Source of the DNA: G001797105 sp964528155
GTDB taxonomy: Bacteria > Chloroflexota > Anaerolineae > Anaerolineales > E44-bin32
Assembly (NCBI GenBank): GCA_964528155.1
Contig: CAZGRL010000008.1
Coordinates: 1 to 64,000 of the forward strand
Direction: 5' to 3'
Length of the DNA: 64,000 nt
Every line of letters begins with the position of its first letter. Position 1 is the first letter of the stretch. Positions 8,290 to 15,936 of the stretch are shown piece after piece. Under the pieces are notes generated by a model that saw only the letters and a program-made list of their open reading frames with translations, was not told where the DNA came from and did not search any database. The translations under genes were made by a program, and so were the position numbers.

Positions 8290-9723
8290 ATGACATCGGC
8301 TGACTTCATGGCATTACTTCCACTACTCGTCCTGTCGGGCGCGGCGGTCGTGGTCATGCTGGCGGCGGCCTTCTACCGAAGCCATCGCCTCTCGCTGACG
8401 TTGACCCTGATCGGCCTGGCCGGCGCCTTCGCTGCTCTGCCGGTCGCAGCCGCGTACACGCCGCGCCAGGTGACGCCGATGTTGCTCATCGACGGATACG
8501 CGCTGTTCTATATGGGGCTGCTTTTCTCGGCTAGCTTCGTCGTCGCTGTGCTGGCCTACGGATACCTGGAGAAAGGCCAGACGAACCCGGAGGAGCTGTA
8601 CATTCTGCTGCTGCTCTCGACGGTCGGCGCGGCGGTGCTCGTCGCCAGCAGCCACTTCGCCTCCTTCTTCATCGGCCTCGAGACACTGAGTGTGTCTCTG
8701 TATGCCATGATCGCCTACAACCGCAACCAGCAGCACGCCATCGAGGCTGGCATCAAGTACCTGATCCTGGCCGGTGTCACTGCGGCTTTTCTGTTGTTCG
8801 GCATGGCCCTGATCTATAGTGAGACGGGGACACTGGGCTTCTCGGGTGTCGTCCAGGCGGCGACGGGCAGCCCAAGTCTCATCTTGATGGTCGGCCTGGG
8901 CTTGTTGATCGTCGGCGTGGGATTCAAGCTGGGCGTCGTGCCGTTTCATATGTGGACGCCGGACGTGTATCAGGGAGCGCCGGCCCCGGTGACGGGCCTC
9001 GTCGCCAGCATGTCCAAAGGAGCGATGTTCGCTCTGGTGCTGCGCTATTTCACACCCATCCCGCCGCTCGAGCGGGAGGGGCTGTTCTGGATCTTCACGA
9101 CGATCGCCATCTTGTCGATGATCGGCGGGAACGTGCTCGCCCTGATCCAGGACAACGTCAAACGCATCCTGGCCTATTCATCGATCGCGCATTTGGGCTA
9201 TCTGCTCGTGGCTTTTCTGGCGAGCGGCCCGGCAGGACAACTTGCCGTCGCCTTCTACCTTGTGGCCTATTTCGCCACAACCCTGAGCGCCTTCGGGGTG
9301 GTGACCATTCTCTCCACGCCCGATCGTGAAGCCGAGGATCTGGAAGCGTATCGCGGCTTGTTCTATCGCAATCCACGATTGGCCGTGGTCTTCACGATCA
9401 CGCTGTTATCTCTGGCGGGGATCCCCCCGACGGCCGGGCTAGTCGGCAAGATCTTCATCGCCGCTGCCGGGGTGCAGGCCTCCCTTTGGCTGTTGCTGAT
9501 CGTTCTGGTCGTGGCCAGCGTCATCGGCGTTTTCTACTACATGCGGATCGTGATCACGATGTTTCGCCGTCCGGAGGGCGAGGTCGCGCAACCGGTGCTG
9601 CGAGGTCTGCCTCGAGCGGCGAGCGTTGTGCTCGGTGTGCTGAGTGTGATCCTGGTCGGGCTGGGGATCTATCCGGTCCCGGTGATGACGATTATCGAGA
9701 ACACCGTCGCACGGCTGGTGTAG
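8290..9723 (+). CDS. nuoN: NADH-quinone oxidoreductase subunit N (antiporter-like)
   Basis: Proton-pumping antiporter-like subunit of complex I, 477 aa with about 14 transmembrane helices. The Proton_antipo_M core is visible, with GLETLSVSLYAMIAYNR (TM5 Glu), GVGFKLGVVPFHMWTPDVYQG (TM7 Lys) and NVKRILAYSSIAHLGYLL. The family identification as NuoN over NuoL/M rests on length, the N-terminal region and position after nuoK. It is the last gene of the operon here. Confidence 0.95.
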   Translation: MTSADFMALLPLLVLSGAAVVVMLAAAFYRSHRLSLTLTLIGLAGAFAALPVAAAYTPRQVTPMLLIDGYALFYMGLLFSASFVVAVLAYGYLEKGQTNPEELYILLLLSTVGAAVLVASSHFASFFIGLETLSVSLYAMIAYNRNQQHAIEAGIKYLILAGVTAAFLLFGMALIYSETGTLGFSGVVQAATGSPSLILMVGLGLLIVGVGFKLGVVPFHMWTPDVYQGAPAPVTGLVASMSKGAMFALVLRYFTPIPPLEREGLFWIFTTIAILSMIGGNVLALIQDNVKRILAYSSIAHLGYLLVAFLASGPAGQLAVAFYLVAYFATTLSAFGVVTILSTPDREAEDLEAYRGLFYRNPRLAVVFTITLLSLAGIPPTAGLVGKIFIAAAGVQASLWLLLIVLVVASVIGVFYYMRIVITMFRRPEGEVAQPVLRGLPRAASVVLGVLSVILVGLGIYPVPVMTIIENTVARLV

Positions 9724-9854
9724 GACTACCAGCCGTCCGGCGGCGCCCCTAGGTCGTTTTCCCCAGAGCTGTCGAGAACCCCCACCCCCTTCCTCCCCCG
9801 GCATGTATCCTGGCTTTTGCAGGCCCAGTTTGTCTGCCGGGGGAGGGGGAGGAC

Positions 9855-9905
9855 GTCTTTTTGAAGGATGCGGCCGGCAAAGCCGGCCGCATCCTTCAAA
9901 AAGAC
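9855..9905. repeat. Perfect 24-bp hairpin (loop AAA) after nuoN
   Basis: The left arm 9855-9878 pairs perfectly with 9882-9905 around an AAA loop. The arm aligns without gaps to those of the hairpins at 1321 and 40692, about 15 of 24 bases being shared with the latter. The outer stem begins GTCTTTTT and ends AAAAAGAC, the wrong polarity for an intrinsic terminator on either strand. Confidence 0.9.
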
Positions 9906-9975
9906 CGTTCCTTGTGGGTGTGAAGGGTAGAGCGCCTTTGGTATAGCTCCTCGGGCGCGCAGTCCCTCCAAACTA

Positions 9976-10070
9976 TGTCATCCTGAGCTCGCCTGTTCTT
10001 GGCGAGCGAAGAGTCCCCGAAGCGCTATGCGGCAAGATGCCATCCGGGTCGGAATGGCGGATCTTCATGA
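9976..10070 (+). repeat. Dispersed intergenic repeat, copy 1
   Basis: It begins GTCATCCTGAGC, carries GAGCGAAGAGTCCCCGAA in the middle and ends GGGTCGGAATGGCGGATCTT. The same three blocks recur at 29034-29130 (+) and, reversed, at 28905-28990. The first block resembles GTCATTCTGAGCGAAG-type intergenic repeats found in many bacterial genomes. Confidence 0.75.
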
Positions 10071-10125
10071 TTCATCGGCTGACCGCTCCCGCGTGTGAGG
10101 CGGAGAGGAGCAGGGAGCGTTTGCC

Positions 10126-11631
10126 TCAGGCCTCCCTGGCCGAGCGGCGCGGGCCGGTCCATTCCGGGTGCATGCGGCTGAGGGAAACCGCACGCCTGGC
10201 CACGGCCTCGACCAGGCCGGAGAAGATGCGCCTGTGAAGGGGATACAGGCTGTGCCAGTAGAGCATCCCGGCGAGCCCTTTTGGGGCGAAGTAGATCACC
10301 TGCGTGAGAGTGCTTCCATCGATCGGCCTAGCGTCGACCTCGAATGAAAGCCACATCCGGCCGGGGTTACGCGCCTCCAGGTGCAAGAGAAGCATTCGAC
10401 CCTCTTCGATCCGCTCGACCCTCCAGAAATCCAGCACGTCTCCCTGTCGCAGGTGATCGGGATCGCGTCGCCCGCGGGATAGTCCAACACCTCCGACCAG
10501 TCGATCGAGCAGACCGCGCAGCTGCCAGGTCCAATCCGCGTACAGCCAACCGCGGCTTCCACCCAGGCCGGCGAACGCCCTGAAGACCGTTGCCGGAGGG
10601 GCCGACACTTCAGCAGTCCTGCGCTCGACGATCATTCCCTCGTGCATCGTGAAGGGGGTCGGCTTCCCCGAACGTGAAGTAGACGCCAGTGCGTCGGTCC
10701 AGCGCGTCTTGACGTCCTGGGCTTCAAGATGGGCCAGTGCGAGTTCCAGCGAATGCTCGTAACCAATGAGCCGAACCTCGGGGAAGAACTGGCGCGCCGC
10801 CGGATCGTGAACAATGACTTCGTGGCGCATGCTCTCGATGAGTGGTCTGGCGACGGCGCTTGGGACGGGCGTGATCATGTTCACCACAAACGCGCACAGG
10901 GCAGGGCTGAAGACGGGCAGGGGGATGATCCAACGTCGCAGGCCTCGAACGTGTGCATAACCGCGCAGCATGCTGGCATACGTCAGCACCTCTGGGCCCC
11001 CGATCTCGATGATTGGGGGTGCTTCGGCCGGGAGCTCCAGCGCGGCGACGAGATAGTCCACGACGTTGCGGATGCAGATCGGCTGGATGGGGCTGTGGGT
11101 CCAGATGGGGCAGATCATGATCGGCATTCGCTCGGTCAAGTAGCGGATCATCTCGAAGGAGGCGCTGCCCGATCCGACGACGATGCCCGCCCTGAACTCG
11201 GTGACCGGCGTACCATAGGCTCGCAGCGCAAGGCCAACCTCCAGCCGCGAGCCCATGTGGGCCGAGAGCTTCCCGCGGGGAGGGGCCAACCCACCCAGGT
11301 ACACGATCCGTTCCACGCCGGCGGCCGCCGCCGCCCTCGCGAAATTGATCGCCCCCCGCATGTCGCGCTCACGGAAATCGCGCCCGAAGTGCATGCTGTG
11401 GACGAGGTAATAGGCGGTGGAGATCCCCTGGAGTGCGGGGAGCAGGCTGTCATATCGCAGGATGTCGCCGACGATAACGTCGATGGCTCCGGCCCATGGG
11501 CGTCCGACCAGGCGGGCCGGGTCCCGAGCCAGCGCCCGCGGTTGGTGCCCGGTCTCGACCAAGCGTTGGATCAGCCGGCCGCCGATATAGCCCGTGGCAC
11601 CTGTCACGAGGGGGATTCGAGCCTCAGTCAT
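10126..11631 (-). CDS. SDR-family NAD(P)-binding protein with C-terminal DUF2867-like domain
   Basis: Atypical short-chain dehydrogenase/epimerase-like protein of 501 aa and the only minus-strand gene in the window. The N-terminal Rossmann motif is TGATGYIGG (residues about 10-18). SAM and active-site-like regions follow (YYLVHSMHFG, IVYLGGLAPP). The last 170 residues match the DUF2867/polyketide-cyclase-like extension of YbjT-type proteins (PPATVFRAFAGLGG, WYADWTWQLRGLLD-like region). The substrate is unknown. It is convergent with nuoN and divergent from hyfA, so it is not part of either operon. Confidence 0.8.
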   Translation of the reverse strand: MTEARIPLVTGATGYIGGRLIQRLVETGHQPRALARDPARLVGRPWAGAIDVIVGDILRYDSLLPALQGISTAYYLVHSMHFGRDFRERDMRGAINFARAAAAAGVERIVYLGGLAPPRGKLSAHMGSRLEVGLALRAYGTPVTEFRAGIVVGSGSASFEMIRYLTERMPIMICPIWTHSPIQPICIRNVVDYLVAALELPAEAPPIIEIGGPEVLTYASMLRGYAHVRGLRRWIIPLPVFSPALCAFVVNMITPVPSAVARPLIESMRHEVIVHDPAARQFFPEVRLIGYEHSLELALAHLEAQDVKTRWTDALASTSRSGKPTPFTMHEGMIVERRTAEVSAPPATVFRAFAGLGGSRGWLYADWTWQLRGLLDRLVGGVGLSRGRRDPDHLRQGDVLDFWRVERIEEGRMLLLHLEARNPGRMWLSFEVDARPIDGSTLTQVIYFAPKGLAGMLYWHSLYPLHRRIFSGLVEAVARRAVSLSRMHPEWTGPRRSAREA

Positions 11632-11901
11632 CCTGCATCCGCCCGATCAGCCCGGAAGAGGCTGCGGATTCATCGATACAGCCGCGCACAGGGCGGCCCC
11701 GGCGTCGAGAACGCAGGCGCTCCCTTTGCGTATCATTTCACGATCCCCAGGCGCTCGCAAGTCACTTTCTTCGGCATCCAGACGATCCTATGTCCAGGTT
11801 CCGCTACGTCTGTGCGTTGATCGATCGCCAGGGGAGGCGTGGCGGGATCGTCCCCAAACCGACCGGACGAACGTCCCCCTTGTTCCGTGTGAATGTTCCG
11901 T

Positions 11902-11930
11902 TGACAGGCTTCAGCGCCTGATATAGCATA
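11902..11930 (+). promoter_or_regulatory. Candidate sigma-70 promoter upstream of hyf operon
   Basis: A perfect -35 TTGACA (11902-11907) is followed after 17 bases by TAGCAT (11925-11930), a 4/6 match to the -10 consensus. Transcription would start near 11937, just before the TGTGA-N6-TCACA palindrome and a strong terminator, giving a short RNA of about 60 nt or, on read-through, the hyf leader. Confidence 0.45.
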
Positions 11931-11941
11931 TGTGCGGGATT

Positions 11942-11957
11942 TGTGAGAGATTTCACA
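11942..11957. promoter_or_regulatory. TGTGA-N6-TCACA palindrome (CRP/FNR-family-like operator)
   Basis: The palindrome TGTGA GAGATT TCACA is a perfect match to the symmetric CRP-type consensus. It sits directly at or just after the predicted start site of the promoter at 11902, a position that would suit repression or roadblock more than activation. The binding protein in this organism is unknown. Confidence 0.4.
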
Positions 11958-11960
11958 CAT

Positions 11961-11999
11961 AGACCCTACCGCCGGGTCCGTCCAGCGGTAGGGTCTTTT
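11961..11999 (+). terminator. Intrinsic terminator / attenuator upstream of hyfA
   Basis: A perfect 12-bp stem, AGACCCTACCGC (11961-11972) with its complement (11985-11996), has a 12-base loop and ends in a short T-run (11996-11999). It would terminate + strand transcripts started at about 11937. It lies 295 bp before hyfA, so it is either the end of a tiny RNA or an attenuator for the hyf operon. Confidence 0.65.
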
Positions 12000-12294
12000 C
12001 TTGATGAGGCTGTCGCGGTCCTTTAGAACGCCCCCTGCAGGGGCGCAGGCCGCGCGGCCCCACCGGCTCAGCCGGCCGGCTGGCCTCAGGCCTTCGGCCT
12101 GCCGTATCCACGAGGACCACCGTCCAGGCCGCGTCAGGCGAGCCTTGGCTGTCTTTGATGCCCGCCCTGGTTGGGGGGGCGGGGATGCGGTTCAGGGATC
12201 AAGGTCCAGAGCGGCCTCGCCACGGCCGGGAAGAACCCCGCCGAGGCTGCCTTGCTGACGACCAGCAGGCGCTTTGTGACCGCAAGGAGGCCGT

Positions 12295-12897
12295 GTGAAT
12301 CGCTTGGTGATTGCTGATCCTGGACGCTGCATCGGGTGTTGCGCCTGCATGGCCGGGTGCGTGGAAAGCCATCACGAGGCCGGTCTTCAGGCCTACCCGC
12401 GGTTGCACGTAGTCCACACCCAGCCTGCCGGGACCATGCCCATCCAATGCCGGCATTGTGAGGAGCCGGCCTGCGCGGCCGTCTGTCCCGTCGGCGCCAT
12501 CACCCGTGTAGAGGATTCGATTCAATTGAATGAGAGCCTGTGCATCGGCTGCAAAATGTGCGCCTTGGCCTGCCCGTTCGGGGCGATCATCCCGGGAGGC
12601 ACGCCGGTGCCAGGGTTCGAGTTCAACGTGGGACAATACGCGTACGTCAACTCGCCCTACCAGCCTGTCTCGATGTATCTGCGCGAATTCGCAATGAACG
12701 ATCGCCTGTCCCTCTTGAGCTGGCGCATAGGGCAAAAGACGGTGGCGGTCAAGTGTGACCTGTGTTTCTTCCGCGAGGAGGGGCCTACCTGCGTCAGTGT
12801 ATGCCCGCACAAGGCGCTCAGCCTCGTGGACGGACGGTCGGCGGAGTTTGTCGAACGGGTGAAAGCCGTGGCTGTGCCGGAAGAAAGGGAAGGATAA
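12295..12897 (+). CDS. hyfA: Hydrogenase-4-type electron-transfer ferredoxin (HyfA/HycB-like)
   Basis: Polyferredoxin of 200 aa that in the E. coli complexes passes electrons from formate dehydrogenase to the hydrogenase. Four [4Fe-4S] motifs are visible: CIGCCACMAGC, CRHCEEPACAAVC, CIGCKMCALAC and CDLCFFREEGPTCVSVC. The start is GTG 12295 with AAGGAGG just upstream. It heads the hyf operon. Because the only formate-dehydrogenase-like protein here lacks its catalytic ligand, the electron partner may be the downstream flavin module. Confidence 0.9.
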   Translation: MNRLVIADPGRCIGCCACMAGCVESHHEAGLQAYPRLHVVHTQPAGTMPIQCRHCEEPACAAVCPVGAITRVEDSIQLNESLCIGCKMCALACPFGAIIPGGTPVPGFEFNVGQYAYVNSPYQPVSMYLREFAMNDRLSLLSWRIGQKTVAVKCDLCFFREEGPTCVSVCPHKALSLVDGRSAEFVERVKAVAVPEEREG

Positions 12898-12936
12898 GCG
12901 GCGGGGGTTCAAGGCGCTTGCACCTGAGGGAGACGC

Positions 12937-14955
12937 ATGGACGCCATTCAGCTTCTGATGATCTCGGTGATGTTGTATGGGGCAGGCGCTCTCGCTTCTT
13001 TGCTGCTCAACGGACTCAACTGGGCCGCGCGTGTGACGGCGGGATTGCTGGGAGCCGTAGCCTCCATCGTCGGATTGATGGCGGCCGCCCGCGCCATCAC
13101 CGGCACCACGACCCCGCTGGAGGCGCAGGATCTGCTCCCCTTCGGTCACTTCATCCTGGAGTTGGATGGCCTCTCGACGTTGATGGTGGGAATGATCTGC
13201 TTGCTGGGCCTCGCCGTCAGCGTGTATTCCATTTCTTACATGGGTCACTACAAGAAACGCAACGTGGCCGTCCTCGGCTTTTTCACCAACCTGTTCATCG
13301 CCATGATGTTGCTGGTTGTGACCGTCGCCAACGGCTTCTACTTCCTCATCTTCTGGGAGATGATGACGCTGACTTCCTACTTCCTGGTCATCTACGAAGG
13401 TGAGAAGAAGGAGTCCATCCAGGCAGGTTTTCTCTACATGCTCGTTGCGCACGCCGGGACGGCTTTGATCATGCTGTCCTTCTTTGTTTTCTATTCGAGC
13501 GCGGGCAGCTTCGATTTCGAGGCTTTTCGTCAGAGCCAGCTACCTCCAACCATTCGGAGTCTGGTCTTCCTGCTGGCGTTCTTCGGCTTTGGCGCCAAGG
13601 CCGGGATGGTGCCGCTGCACATCTGGCTACCGAGAGCGCACCCGGCGGCGCCGTCGCCTGTCTCGGCTCTGCTGTCGGGCGTGATGATCAAGACCGCCAT
13701 CTACGGCATCCTGCGTTTCTGCATCGACATCCTCGGCGCCACGGTCCTGTGGTGGGGGCTGCTGGTCCTCTTCTTCGGCGCTCTTTCGGCGATTCTGGGT
13801 GTCTTGTATGCACTGGCTGAACGCGACGTCAAGCGAATTCTGGCCTATTCCAGCGTTGAGAATGTGGGAATCATCCTGCTGGGGATAGGGACGGGAATGA
13901 TTGGTCTGGCGACGCGCCAGCCGGTGGTGACATTGCTTGGTTTTCTGGCGGCCCTCTACCACGCCCTCAACCATTCGCTTTTCAAGGGCCTGCTCTTCCT
14001 CGGCGCCGGCTCGATGGACTACCGCCTGCATACCCGCGACCTGAATCAGATGGGCGGTCTGGGACACCTGATGCCCTGGACCGGGGCGACGTTCCTGGTC
14101 GGGGCTCTCGCCATTTCCGCCGTCCCGCCGCTCAATGGCTTCGTGAGCGAGTGGTTCACCTACCAGTCCCTGTTCGCCGGCAGCAGCGGACAGGACTTCA
14201 TCGTTCGTGTCGCGTTGCCGCTGTGCGCCGTACTTCTGTGTTTGACGGGGGCGCTGGCTGCCATGGTCGCGATCAAGATGTACGGGAGCGCGTTCTCTGG
14301 CCCCGCCCGGAGCGAAAGGGCCCGGCGGGCCAGCGAGGTGCCGGGCGCCATGGTCACCGGGATGTCCCTCCTGGCGATTAGCTGTGTCTTGCTGGGGCTG
14401 GGCGCGCCGCTCGTGGCTCCGTACCTGGCGGGTGTCGTGACGGACATGCTCCATCTGCCCTCCATGCCGGTCTCCGAAGGGGTCTGGGTGCTTCCGGCGG
14501 CTGTCGGGGGGAGCGTGCTGTCCACTCCACTGATTGCTCTTCTCTTGCTCGGCCTGCTGATCGTGCCATTCGGGCTGGTCGCGCTCACGGGTGGTCGTCG
14601 AGGGGGAAGTCGCGTGGTGAGCGATCCCTGGGCGTGCGGGTATGGATACTCGAGTCGGATGTCCGTTACTGCGACGAGTTACGACGAGCCCGTGGCGGTC
14701 ACCTTCAGCCTGGTCTATCTGATGCGGTCGATGACGCAACGGCCCATGCAAGCGATCGCCTCATGGGGTAAGCGCGCCCGGGAGATCATCGCCGGGGCCG
14801 AACCGGTCCTGGAACGCATCGTCACTGACATCGCAACCGAGCCGGTGGACTTCGCCGGGGAGCAGACCCAGAAGCTTCAAATGGGCGACATTCGGATGTA
14901 CTGCATGTACATCGTCGTCACACTGGCCATCCTGCTGATCGTCATCTTCAGGTGA
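12937..14955 (+). CDS. hyfB: Hydrogenase-4 component B (antiporter-like membrane subunit)
   Basis: Large antiporter-like membrane subunit, 672 aa, matching HyfB/HycC. Core Proton_antipo_M signatures are visible: FWEMMTLTSYFLV (Glu in the TM5-like helix), FGAKAGMVPLHIWLPRAHPAAPSPVSALLSG and RDVKRILAYSSVENVGI. An extra C-terminal part with several helices, typical of HyfB, follows. It is co-directional with hyfA and ends 10 bases before hyfC. Role: ion translocation coupled to H2 turnover. Confidence 0.93.
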   Translation: MDAIQLLMISVMLYGAGALASLLLNGLNWAARVTAGLLGAVASIVGLMAAARAITGTTTPLEAQDLLPFGHFILELDGLSTLMVGMICLLGLAVSVYSISYMGHYKKRNVAVLGFFTNLFIAMMLLVVTVANGFYFLIFWEMMTLTSYFLVIYEGEKKESIQAGFLYMLVAHAGTALIMLSFFVFYSSAGSFDFEAFRQSQLPPTIRSLVFLLAFFGFGAKAGMVPLHIWLPRAHPAAPSPVSALLSGVMIKTAIYGILRFCIDILGATVLWWGLLVLFFGALSAILGVLYALAERDVKRILAYSSVENVGIILLGIGTGMIGLATRQPVVTLLGFLAALYHALNHSLFKGLLFLGAGSMDYRLHTRDLNQMGGLGHLMPWTGATFLVGALAISAVPPLNGFVSEWFTYQSLFAGSSGQDFIVRVALPLCAVLLCLTGALAAMVAIKMYGSAFSGPARSERARRASEVPGAMVTGMSLLAISCVLLGLGAPLVAPYLAGVVTDMLHLPSMPVSEGVWVLPAAVGGSVLSTPLIALLLLGLLIVPFGLVALTGGRRGGSRVVSDPWACGYGYSSRMSVTATSYDEPVAVTFSLVYLMRSMTQRPMQAIASWGKRAREIIAGAEPVLERIVTDIATEPVDFAGEQTQKLQMGDIRMYCMYIVVTLAILLIVIFR

Positions 14956-14965
14956 AGGAGACGCC

Positions 14966-15919
14966 ATGATCACAATCGGCATGCTCCTCCTCGGGTTGTT
15001 CCAGGCGCTGGTACTCCTGCTCGCCGCGCCATTGCTCTCGGGATTCTCCCGCGTGTTGCGGGCCAAGATGCACAACCGGCGCGGCCCGAGCCTGTTTCAG
15101 AACTATCGCGACCTGTTGAAACTGATGAAGCGTCAACAGGTGATCCCGGAACAGGCTGGCTGGGTATTCCGTGCAACCCCCTATGTCATCATGACGTCGA
15201 TGCTCCTGATCGCAGCGATCCTGCCGATCTTCACCGTCCGCTCTCCCTTTGGTTGGGCGGGTGATCTGATCCTCGTGATCTATCTCTACACCCTTTCGCG
15301 TTTCTTCTTCTCCCTTTCCGGCCTCGACGCCGGAAGCACCTTCGGTGGGATCGGCGGTCGAAGGGAGCTGCTGATCTCCGTGCTGATCGAGCCGGTCATG
15401 CTACTGGTGCTGTTTGTGATAGCCCTGTTGGCAGGCTCAACCAGCCTCGGCGTGATCAGCGACCGGGTAGCCACTGGGGAAATCTCACACTACACGTCGG
15501 TCTGGCTGGGGATGCTGGCCTTCGCCTTCGCCGCTTTCGTTGAAATGGGAAAACTCCCCTTCGACCTGGCGGAGGCAGAGCAGGAACTCCAGGAAGGGCC
15601 GCTTACGGAGTTCTCTGGAAGGTCGCTGGCGCTGATGAAGTGGGGGGTCTATCTGAGACAAGCCGTGCTGGTCGCTTTCTTCCTTGCGGTCTTTCTGCCG
15701 TTCGGGAGCGTGACCGAGTTCTCCCCTGGTCCGAGGCTCTTATCCTCCGGATTGCTCGCCGTGATCTTCTTCTTCCTGAAGATCATCGGGTGCTATTTCA
15801 TCATCGCCATGGTGGAGAACACCATGGCGCGGGTGCGGTTCATGAAGACGTCCGCTGTGACATGGACGGCGTTGGGCGCAGCCGTCCTGTCCTACGTGTT
15901 CTATCTGGCGAACGTGTAG
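14966..15919 (+). CDS. hyfC: Hydrogenase-4 component C (NuoH-like membrane subunit)
   Basis: NuoH-like membrane subunit of group 4 hydrogenases (HyfC/HycD), 317 aa with about eight helices. Recognisable blocks are RAKMHNRRGPS near residue 35, and the loop EMGKLPFDLAEAEQELQEG, equivalent to the acidic NuoH loop that faces the [NiFe] subunit. It starts behind GAAGGAGA and is followed after 17 bases by hyfD. Confidence 0.93.
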   Translation: MITIGMLLLGLFQALVLLLAAPLLSGFSRVLRAKMHNRRGPSLFQNYRDLLKLMKRQQVIPEQAGWVFRATPYVIMTSMLLIAAILPIFTVRSPFGWAGDLILVIYLYTLSRFFFSLSGLDAGSTFGGIGGRRELLISVLIEPVMLLVLFVIALLAGSTSLGVISDRVATGEISHYTSVWLGMLAFAFAAFVEMGKLPFDLAEAEQELQEGPLTEFSGRSLALMKWGVYLRQAVLVAFFLAVFLPFGSVTEFSPGPRLLSSGLLAVIFFFLKIIGCYFIIAMVENTMARVRFMKTSAVTWTALGAAVLSYVFYLANV

Positions 15920-15936
15920 ATCAGGAGGAACGAAGC

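Larger units (their letters stand above)
9724..10125. other. Intergenic region with palindrome and dispersed repeat
   Basis: This 402-bp space lies between nuoN and the convergent minus-strand SDR gene. It holds a C-rich tract and its partial inverted copy (9793-9803 against 9835-9845), the perfect hairpin 9855-9905, and one copy of a dispersed repeat (9976-10070). I see no gene and no T-tailed terminator. Confidence 0.8.
11632..12294. other. Intergenic region upstream of hyfA
   Basis: This 663-bp space lies between divergent genes. Its first 270 bp show nothing recognisable. It then holds a promoter-palindrome-terminator unit (11902-11999), annotated separately. From 12001 to 12294 it is GC-rich with short palindromes (for example CAGGCCTTCGGCCTG near 12092) and no convincing reading frame. 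The last part probably carries the hyf leader, with AAGGAGG at 12284. I found no sigma-54 (GG-N10-GC) site of the kind that drives enteric formate hydrogenlyase operons. Confidence 0.6.

Noticed and set aside
12001..12294. Small gene between the terminator and hyfA
   Set aside because: The + frame starting at 12001 is Arg/Pro/Gly-rich without a ribosome site and looks like random GC-rich translation.
15640..15936. Upstream extension of hyfD to GTG 15640
   Set aside because: The extra 99 residues overlap hyfC in another frame; ATG 15937 has AGGAGG and matches the family N-terminus.
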